Below are positions 32,101 to 37,683 of a stretch of DNA of 37,683 nt, one piece after another. This DNA is from an uncultured Verrucomicrobiota bacterium. GTDB taxonomy: Bacteria; Verrucomicrobiota; Kiritimatiellia; RFP12; UBA1067. Location of the stretch: contig CAMAHK010000001.1 of the NCBI GenBank assembly GCA_945834475.1, forward strand, positions 82,175 through 119,857. Direction: 5' to 3'. Under the pieces are notes generated by a model. The model was not told the origin of the DNA. It worked only from the letters and a program-made list of their open reading frames with translations, and did not search any database. The position numbers and the translations under genes are program-made. Numbering within the stretch: position 1 is the stretch's first letter; each line of letters opens with the position of its first letter.

Positions 32101-35100
32101 CGGCGGCCGTCGGCGTGAAGGCGAACGCGCCGCAGGCGACGAGCGCCTTTTCGCCGAGCCGGAGCTCGACGGCGGCATCCGCCAGCAGTTCGATCGGCTG
32201 GGCGGCGTCGGGAACGGAAGCCATGGCGTCCGGGAAATCGGCATAGAAGGCGTTGCCAATGCGCGCGGCGGCGGCGAGCGTGCCGGAATTGTCGAACGAT
32301 CCGCATGTGACGACCGCGCCCGGCGCGAGGGTGGCGGTGACGCCGGAACCGATTGTCCAGGCGCCGGCGATGGCGAGGCTCGGAATCGTCGCCGGCGTCT
32401 GCGCGACGGTGAACGCATCCACCGCCGGCGTTTCGCCCTCGCGCACCACCCATGCTTCGCGCACGCGCCCGCCGGCGGTGTAGGCGACGAGCCGGTGTCC
32501 GGCGGGCACGACGATGCGGTCGATGCCGTTGATCGCGTTGGCGACCAGGTGGGCGCGGCCCTGACAGTTCAAGGTTCCAGCGATGGCGATGGCGTGGGCC
32601 GTCCATTCACCGCCGTCCTTGAGCTGCGCGACGTAGCCGCTCAGGACGTCAATGCGCGATTCGCCGGCCGTGCCCTTGCCGGCGCCGAAGACGACCTGCA
32701 TGCGCGAGTTGTTGATGCGCAGCTTGATCGACCCGCAGAATTCGCAGGCGGGGGCGCTGAAGACCATCATCTGGGAGGGAGTCACCGTTCCTGCGGCGGT
32801 GATCGTGCCGGTGCCGAATGCGTGCGGAAAGACGGTCTTCTTGTTCGAGTAGCCGTTCGTGCGCTTAAACGCCGCGCCCGAGGCGGGTTCGCGGAATTCG
32901 ACTTCGCATTCATACGTCGCGTCTTCGTTCGCGAAGTAGCCGGATACGCCGTTCAGGACGACGCGCTGGACGGTCGCGGTGTAGTCGGTGAGGTCGAGGT
33001 CGAGGTGCTGGCCGGTCAGCACCAGTTCGGCGCGGCGGCTCGGCGGGAAGACATTCGTCGCGTCGCTCGATTGGTAGACGCGCCCCGTTTCGTCGGTGAA
33101 GACGATCGCCGAACCGGCGGACGTCGGATAAGCCGCCGTGTAGCCGGCGAGAATCTGCTCGTCGGTGAGGCGGACGATGCGCTTCTGCGGCAGGCCGTCC
33201 GCGCTGAAGGCGAGATGCGGGTCGGCTTCTATGCCGGCGGCGATGCCGAACTTCGCAAGCGACGAATCGACGAGCAGCGTGCCGCCGAACTTGTCGAGCG
33301 ACCCGAGGAAGACGATCGAACCGGTCCGTTCGGCCGACGAGTCGGACAGGACGAGCGTGCCTTCCCCGCTCAATTCGCCAGACAGGACGAGGTCGCGTCC
33401 GGCGCAGTCGATATAGTTCGTCTCCGCCGCGACGGTAAGCGGCCAGGGACACGTCCAGTCCGCCGCCGCGACGATCGAGCCGCCGCCGAGGGAGATCGGC
33501 ATCGAGCCGATGCTCCCGGCGGTGTTGACCGGCCACGAGTCGACTTCGAGCCGGCCGCCTTTGGTGATCTCGATCCTGCCGTAGTCGCCCGTCTTGCCGC
33601 GCACCCAGCCGTTTTGATTGAGGGCGTCGTTGGTGACGCCTCTGACGCGCACGTAGCCGCCGCGGATGGCGAGCAGCTGTTCGCCTTTGGCGTCGTAGTT
33701 GATCAGCAGCAGCGATTGCGGCGCGAGCAGCTGGCCGCCTTGGCGGACTTCGATGGCGCTCGAACCCGCCCAGTGGCCCATCATGATGCCGGCGATATGG
33801 TTGTTCTTGAAGTCGTAGTAGACGCCCTTGGGCGAAGTCTCGCCGAGCACGTTGAGCGTGCCGGCGATGTCGAGCGTGAAGACGCTGTTGCCGTCGGAGG
33901 TGTTCAGCAGCTGCACGGCGTCGACGGTGACGGTGGTGTTTGACGGAATCACAATCGCGCCTTTCGAGCCGCCGAGGTAGGCGCCGTCGGCGAAGGTCGC
34001 GTCGGAGAGCACGCCGTTCACGTTTTCGTTGTTGAGATCGATGGTGTCGAGATTGCGGTAGGGCAGCGCCACGACGGGGAATTCGGCGGCGAGCGCGGCG
34101 ACGTCGGCGGCGGAAAGCACCGCGTCGTATCCGCGCAGCTCGCCGATCGCCATGCCGTCGGCGACGGTGCGTCCGCGCAACGCCATTTCGCGGCTGTCGG
34201 TCGAGCCGACCGAGCCGAGTCCGAAGCCGTTCTTGAGGTTGAGGGAGCCCGAAAGCGAGCCGACGAGCTCGCCGTCGACATAGAAGTCGATCGCCTCCGG
34301 ACTGCGGCAAATGGTGTAGAGGTGGTAGCCGTCGCCGGGGTAGGGAATGTAATCGGTGTAGTCGACGACGCTCGCGTTGTGGGCGCTTGTCGCTTCGAGG
34401 CGGATCTTGCCGCGTTGTCCGCGCACGAGCAGCAGCTGACTCGAGGCGTAGTTGCCGAAGCCGAGCAGGACGGCGTTGTTGTTTTCGACGCGCGAAAGAT
34501 CGGCATAGAGCGCCACGCTGAAGCCGCGCTTGGCGGGCAGGTTGAAGTAGGGGTGCTCGGTGTCGGAAACGACGCGGACGAATCCGCGCGGCGCGAGCAC
34601 GCCGGTGCGCACGGCGTTGTTGGCGAAGTTCTCGCCCGTCCAGTTCGAGAACCATCCGGTCGGGTTCGCGCCGAGCTGTCCCGAATAGCGAAACGCCATG
34701 GCGACATCGCCTTCTTCGCGCACCTCGATGTTGGCGTCCTTGTCGAAGGTGAAGTTCTTCAGCAGCGAAGTGCCTTTTGGTACGACGATCGTGCCGTTGC
34801 CGGAGAAGGTGGCGTTCAGCGATTCGGATGAAGTGACGAGCGGTCCGGCCTTGGGGTTGACGCCAATGCGCAGGGTGGCGTTTCTCATCCAGACGGAGGT
34901 GTTGCCCAGAAGATCGGGCGACTCGACGTCGACGGTGCCGCCGCGCATCTGGATGTAGATGCCGGCGGCGGCGGCGGACTTCGTGCTGCGCATGACGTTA
35001 GTGGCGTTCGCGGCGGTGTCGAAGACGACTGTCTTGAGGGTGCCGCCTTCGATGCGGTCGAAGTCGACGATCGTCCCCGAGCCGTAAACGGTGACCATTT

Positions 35101-37396
35101 CGGCGTTGGTCAGTCCGCCCAGGTAGAAACGCCGCTTAGTGTAGATCTTGACGGTACCGGCGTCTTTGGTGAAGACGAGGCGCCGGCCGATGCCGCCCTC
35201 GATGCCGTCGTTGAAGGTTGCGCTCGTGCCGCCGACCTGTAGCTCGTTCATGATCTTCAGGCGGCCCGTGCCGGAAAAAACGATGTCGCCGTCCGTCGCA
35301 GCATTGACGACGGCGTTGGTGCCGGCGTTTACGACCGCGGCGGCGAAGAGGACGTTCGAGGCGGTGTGGGGAAACTCCGCGAGCGCGGTTTCGGTACGGC
35401 AGGTCTGCGCCCGGTGGCGGATGAACGGATCGCCGAACAGAGTATGCTCGAAAAGCACCCACGCGCCGGTGTTGCCGATCGAGGTCGGCACGATGCCGCC
35501 CTGGCCGAGTGAGGAAAGGTCGACGTCGATGAATTTCAGGTGTGAGTAGAGCCATGCGTCGCCGGCGGGGAGGCCCTGGCGGACGAATGCGCGCATGAGG
35601 TTGCGCCCGAGCTTGTACGACAGCATCTCGTAGGCGGGGTTGTTGTCGCGCGAGACGCCGGCGGACCAGCCGTAGCGCGAGTTGTTGACGCTGGCGACCG
35701 CGCCGCCGTCCGGCGCGCCGACGGCCGATTCACCGAGGCAGGCGACGGTGACAATCTTGCCGGCAAGCTCGCCGGACCCGCGCGTCCAGTAATCCTGGAA
35801 GCCTGTCTCGCACGGCACCGACACGTCGTAGAGCAGTGTCAGGCCGGCGGCGTCGCGAACGCGCTGGGCGGAGAGCTGGCATTCCGCGCCGAGCGCCCAG
35901 CCATGGGCGTCGGCGACCATGTAGTCGTGGTCGGAGGCGAAGAACTTCGCCGTCGCGTCGGCCGCCGTCGGCTGGCCGACCGTCCAGGCGTAGCTGTTGA
36001 CGGCGTCGACCGAGACGATCGGATAGTTCAGGGAGATTTCGCCGCGGGCGAGCCGGCGCTGGTTGAGCTCGGTGTCTTCGAAGGTGCGCGTCTGCCGGTA
36101 CTCGGCGAACATGTTCGGCGTGTCGTCGAAGAATTCGTATTCATCGCAGAGCGTGCCGTCCACGTCGCTCTTCCAGCCGAACCGCGACCACATCAGGCCG
36201 ATGTCGCCGGTGCCGTCGAATCCGGAACCCTCGGCGCGGGCGATCTTGGCGAGTAGGTTCGTCATCTGCTCGCCAGCGGTCACGAGCCTGCCGTTCGCCT
36301 CGAGCGGCTTGAGCGGAATGCGCGCGACGACAAGGTCGGCGCCGCCGTCGTACCAGCGGCGGGTGTCGGCGTTGAAATTCTGCAGATAGCAGGTCGCCGA
36401 GTAGTCCGTATTATTGGTGCACCAGGGATAGCGCTGGGTGACGTCGTCGACGGTCATCAAATCGAGGCACGAATAGTAGGTGTCGGCCGGCAGGTGCACG
36501 TCGGGACGCGGCTGGCCGCGGACGGACGGAATCGCGTTGGTGAGGTTGACCGTTTCGCCGGTCTGGTAGCAGATGCGTTCGCCGCTCGAATTGAGCCAGT
36601 TGCCGTCGCCGTCGAGTTCAATGGGGTCGATCCAGCTGCCGCCGAGAATGAGGTATGAAAGCCCCAGCGCGTCGCGATGCTCGCGCAGGTACCGGTGGAT
36701 CGATTCGGCGGGATTGCGCGGCGTGCCGTCCGTCGCCGCCGGATCGTACGGATATTCGGCGTAGATGGACGACGTGTCCTTGATCATGAAGGCAAGGTCG
36801 GGGCGGGCGGCCGAGCGCGCGGCGACGTATTCGCGCCAGAGGTTGGTGTGGACGACCGGAGTGAGGATGAGTACGTCGGCGGCTTCTGTTTCGGCGGCGG
36901 TGAAGACGCCGAAGTCTCGCGCGAGCGCACTTGCGCCGGAGGGGACGGCGACGCCGGTTGGTGCGGCGGTGCGCGTGAGCGGAACATCCCCAGGGTTGGC
37001 GACGGCATCGCGGATCTGCCGGCGGATGACCTTGGCGGGATTGCCCGTGAAGGGCGTGCCGTCCGGAGTGAAGGTGACAGTGATTTCGTAGGCGAAGTTG
37101 GTATCCGCCACCTTGACCGGCACCAGTTCGACATGATTCATGGTCAGCGCCGTGCCGACCGTCGGCGCGGCGGACTCGCCGCCGCCCGCGGCGACGGCGA
37201 CGGCCGAGGCGAAGCGGTAGCCGTTGGGCACGGCGAAGACGAGCGCCTCCTCGGCGCCGGCCGGCTGTCTCGCGGTGCGCATGACGTTTTCCGCGCCGCC
37301 GGCGGAAAAAGCAGATAAGATTACACACGCGAGCAATGCGCACACGTGCGCGCGTTGTCTTGCGGCCATGCGGTTGGCTTTTGCGTTGGTTTGCAT
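29165..37396 (-). CDS. Giant secreted peptidase C25 (gingipain-type) protein with LamG and InlB B-repeat-like segments
   Basis: A 2743-residue exported protein. AAGGGGGA before the ATG at 37396 fixes the start, and residues about 18-35 form the signal peptide core (ALLACVILSAFSAGGA). Residues about 165-680 match peptidase C25: LSYLILGGSWIDPIE, VVARIPLKPLEANG, the probable catalytic His498 in MVADAHGW and Cys553 in TVACLGES, NNSRYGWSAG and HTLFGDPFIRH. A long beta-rich, Gly/Asn/Thr-rich region follows. LamG/concanavalin-like segments lie at about 950-1110 and 2380-2515, and InlB B-repeat-like segments (KVFRGWYTAADYSGAELKSV; KLFCGWYSNADCSG) at about 1790-1865 and 2545-2620. It ends FFRIRYIIGN. 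Likely surface-attached and proteolytic; the target is unknown. Confidence 0.88.
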   Translation of the reverse strand: MQTNAKANRMAARQRAHVCALLACVILSAFSAGGAENVMRTARQPAGAEEALVFAVPNGYRFASAVAVAAGGGESAAPTVGTALTMNHVELVPVKVADTNFAYEITVTFTPDGTPFTGNPAKVIRRQIRDAVANPGDVPLTRTAAPTGVAVPSGASALARDFGVFTAAETEAADVLILTPVVHTNLWREYVAARSAARPDLAFMIKDTSSIYAEYPYDPAATDGTPRNPAESIHRYLREHRDALGLSYLILGGSWIDPIELDGDGNWLNSSGERICYQTGETVNLTNAIPSVRGQPRPDVHLPADTYYSCLDLMTVDDVTQRYPWCTNNTDYSATCYLQNFNADTRRWYDGGADLVVARIPLKPLEANGRLVTAGEQMTNLLAKIARAEGSGFDGTGDIGLMWSRFGWKSDVDGTLCDEYEFFDDTPNMFAEYRQTRTFEDTELNQRRLARGEISLNYPIVSVDAVNSYAWTVGQPTAADATAKFFASDHDYMVADAHGWALGAECQLSAQRVRDAAGLTLLYDVSVPCETGFQDYWTRGSGELAGKIVTVACLGESAVGAPDGGAVASVNNSRYGWSAGVSRDNNPAYEMLSYKLGRNLMRAFVRQGLPAGDAWLYSHLKFIDVDLSSLGQGGIVPTSIGNTGAWVLFEHTLFGDPFIRHRAQTCRTETALAEFPHTASNVLFAAAVVNAGTNAVVNAATDGDIVFSGTGRLKIMNELQVGGTSATFNDGIEGGIGRRLVFTKDAGTVKIYTKRRFYLGGLTNAEMVTVYGSGTIVDFDRIEGGTLKTVVFDTAANATNVMRSTKSAAAAGIYIQMRGGTVDVESPDLLGNTSVWMRNATLRIGVNPKAGPLVTSSESLNATFSGNGTIVVPKGTSLLKNFTFDKDANIEVREEGDVAMAFRYSGQLGANPTGWFSNWTGENFANNAVRTGVLAPRGFVRVVSDTEHPYFNLPAKRGFSVALYADLSRVENNNAVLLGFGNYASSQLLLVRGQRGKIRLEATSAHNASVVDYTDYIPYPGDGYHLYTICRSPEAIDFYVDGELVGSLSGSLNLKNGFGLGSVGSTDSREMALRGRTVADGMAIGELRGYDAVLSAADVAALAAEFPVVALPYRNLDTIDLNNENVNGVLSDATFADGAYLGGSKGAIVIPSNTTVTVDAVQLLNTSDGNSVFTLDIAGTLNVLGETSPKGVYYDFKNNHIAGIMMGHWAGSSAIEVRQGGQLLAPQSLLLINYDAKGEQLLAIRGGYVRVRGVTNDALNQNGWVRGKTGDYGRIEITKGGRLEVDSWPVNTAGSIGSMPISLGGGSIVAAADWTCPWPLTVAAETNYIDCAGRDLVLSGELSGEGTLVLSDSSAERTGSIVFLGSLDKFGGTLLVDSSLAKFGIAAGIEADPHLAFSADGLPQKRIVRLTDEQILAGYTAAYPTSAGSAIVFTDETGRVYQSSDATNVFPPSRRAELVLTGQHLDLDLTDYTATVQRVVLNGVSGYFANEDATYECEVEFREPASGAAFKRTNGYSNKKTVFPHAFGTGTITAAGTVTPSQMMVFSAPACEFCGSIKLRINNSRMQVVFGAGKGTAGESRIDVLSGYVAQLKDGGEWTAHAIAIAGTLNCQGRAHLVANAINGIDRIVVPAGHRLVAYTAGGRVREAWVVREGETPAVDAFTVAQTPATIPSLAIAGAWTIGSGVTATLAPGAVVTCGSFDNSGTLAAAARIGNAFYADFPDAMASVPDAAQPIELLADAAVELRLGEKALVACGAFAFTPTAADGAVLYTEQRGDALFCAAVSAIYPLAYMVEGVEQKTLTPAAYASELLPVALPVPETAADKVFRGWYTAADYSGAELKSVTSDSGALTLYGRFTDAVAAVDGVNYDSLADAIAAAAASGATVEVIADIEPPEGWFIRDGRLYPIAARVTATDAEGAETTVNYESFAEARTASRGDSAAVITLGCDTSDPFTLTVGESVSVRLNGCRFLVPPAVDSPYYRVTETTDEATGVTVFSTVHRGYVSLSVPNLPDDIRVTRVTVVSEEPEREIAANDDGTYTVPYPGEIVISYKQDGPWLIADQTNTVTATDLAVEVIPDSQPALARRGETYYLSASDAFADSGNADTTVTLIGKHSYAGITLPAGMTLDLNHVVPSKYFDITSIGGTIRNSGAAYAKRETCIRKLTLEADTRLEGDGLGLMYGGTKTTLTLNNHTLTIALNDNADFYFYSTCVSDEGVIALERGTFRVASAFASTNKSTIEYAKLLVGEHGVLRVDGSLQGLDIEFADGATIDCSAGTPTFSGSIVFGPTLRALGSDGYTLINGGSFGTLPEVANRQAVVQLSGKALKLVGTAPGLLDNWTFGTSLTSTGSNATALTKEGSDIYLSSEGYVTGSALNPAVTPYCSYAYPDEWTVLAAGIMPAGDHTPLFMLGTLAGGGFGLVTTNNQSVLLVRHTNGSTPYEVWAEVPLHFPRQLRHTYALARTAGAMKFYADGELKWTREATMPSIGGGLQIGSLHGGIGSTGIAKVGADKVGDGCLEALRIYGGATTDKIAVQFAGEYPTDTTLCLLEFVIDGVTRNDLGVSFYRTTELPFRLPMPTGDNGKLFCGWYSNADCSGAALRTIAEPLGDIKLYGQLVDATITIENVVFATELFIDEKSGEKRNPQAVAANGLRYWENVALGIGENVKPEIVTFKTNGGKLVLGDKLAVNPPDGIRVERRLESSSDLSAWVPTENSNDANGNYEILMNGDGGARFFRIRYIIGN

Positions 37397-37422
37397 TGTT
37401 CCCCCTTGTTGCCACCTGACAA

Positions 37423-37466
37423 GCCAAATTGCCCCCAAGCAATTTGGCAACGGACAAATTATACCA
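37423..37466 (-). promoter_or_regulatory. Extended -10 and 5'UTR hairpin of the C25 gene
   Basis: TGGTATAAT on the minus strand (hexamer 37463-37458) would start transcription near 37451. The first bases of the mRNA form a perfect 10-bp hairpin: 37448-37439 pairs with 37432-37423 (GCCAAATTGC / GCAATTTGGC) around a 6-nt loop. The SD and ATG lie 27-40 nt further on, outside the stem. It may stabilise the 5' end of the very long mRNA or bind a factor. Confidence 0.65.
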
Positions 37467-37568
37467 AATTCAGGCCATCGCTGCGGACGTAACGGGTTGC
37501 CCATTGCCTTACCCCTAACCCCTTCGCGAACGCAGTGAGCGAATGGGATGCTAATGAGTTTCGGAATA

Positions 37569-37577
37569 TGCTATAAT
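37569..37577 (+). promoter_or_regulatory. Extended -10 promoter, leaderless spacing, of the last gene
   Basis: TGCTATAAT with hexamer 37572-37577, then 7 nt (GCGCGGC, no SD) and the ATG at 37585. Confidence 0.68.
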
Positions 37578-37584
37578 GCGCGGC

Positions 37585-37683
37585 ATGAGAGCTTTACCAA
37601 CCCCTGACGCCGCTGACCCTTCTCGGTCCTGCCTCGGGCTCAAGCTTGCCGCCGTCGGGCTGTACGCCTGGTGGTATTTCGCA
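37585..37683 (+). CDS. Start of an unidentified gene, cut by the window edge
   Basis: 33 codons are visible, starting MRALPTPDAADPSRS and turning hydrophobic and aromatic (LAAVGLYAWWYFA) at the edge, which suggests a membrane segment. The frame is open to the last base. The call rests mainly on the TGCTATAAT box 7 nt before the ATG. Confidence 0.5.
   Translation, partial: MRALPTPDAADPSRSCLGLKLAAVGLYAWWYFA

Larger units (their letters stand above)
37397..37584. other. Divergent intergenic region
   Basis: About 190 bp between the C25 gene and the last gene. It holds the promoter and hairpin of the former, a small imperfect inverted repeat (TTCGC at 37523-37527 with GCGAA at 37539-37543), and the -10 element of the latter. 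I see no gene here. Confidence 0.6.

Noticed and set aside
31001-33943. 980-codon open frame on the plus strand
   Set aside because: It mirrors the C25 protein gene on the other strand; composition is Gly/Arg/Asp/Val biased with no domain. The minus-strand frame has signal peptide, C25 motifs and SD.
32910-34655. 581-codon open frame on the minus strand
   Set aside because: Shifted frame inside the C25 gene; extremely Arg-rich and without motifs.

Overview
The window looks like part of the chromosome of a GC-rich, diderm (Gram-negative type) bacterium. Signs of an outer membrane are a Wzt-type polysaccharide ABC ATPase, an LpoB/YcfL/COG3014 lipoprotein cluster, a CsgG-like secreted protein and a very large secreted peptidase C25 protein with LamG and InlB B-repeat-like segments. 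That combination, plus a PPi-type phosphofructokinase and a sialic-acid lyase, suggests an uncultured gut or rumen member of the Kiritimatiellota/Verrucomicrobiota group. This is inference from gene content; no marker gene settles it.

Layout. (1) 1-11442, plus strand, lower GC and tightly overlapping: an export/glycan cluster. It holds a Wzt-like ATPase, a 1148-aa methyltransferase/coiled-coil/GT4/GT2 fusion, a small membrane ORF, wecB, a GT4, rfbC, rfbA, broken rfbD, broken rfbB, a GT2 and a GT4. Two of the four dTDP-rhamnose genes have lost their middle parts. (2) 11504-11689: tRNA-Pro(CGG) with a textbook promoter and terminator, marking the end of the glycan cluster. (3) 11697-19693: higher-GC housekeeping genes: rex (minus), gatB, ribH, a PPi-type pfk, mazG, an in-frame ispH-uppS fusion and a dsbD-like gene. 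gatB, ispH-uppS and dsbD carry in-frame palindromic, tandem or C/T-rich repeat insertions. (4) 19753-20649 nanA. (5) 20732-25635, one plus-strand run: a DUF3990-type putative ART toxin and its overlapping partner, then a GLQxG surface-repeat protein, a CsgG-like/PEGA protein, a COG3014-type TPR lipoprotein, YcfL and LpoB. (6) 25684-26816, minus: a CaCA cation antiporter followed by two tiny ORFs (29 and 28 codons) that overlap each other by ATGA. (7) 26995-28167: an AGE-family sugar epimerase that could work with NanA. (8) 28226-29164: debris, including a decapitated DUF4143 ATPase. (9) 29165-37396, minus: the 2743-aa C25 protein. (10) 37585 to the edge: the start of an unidentified gene.

Two expression habits recur. 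Most visible promoters are extended -10 elements (TGnTATAAT) with no recognisable -35. In five cases the -10 lies only 7-8 nt from the ATG with no Shine-Dalgarno sequence, so those mRNAs should be leaderless. The most unusual content is the repeat-riddled ispH-uppS/dsbD region, the paired micro-ORFs, the putative DUF3990 toxin pair and the double gene breakage in the rhamnose pathway.
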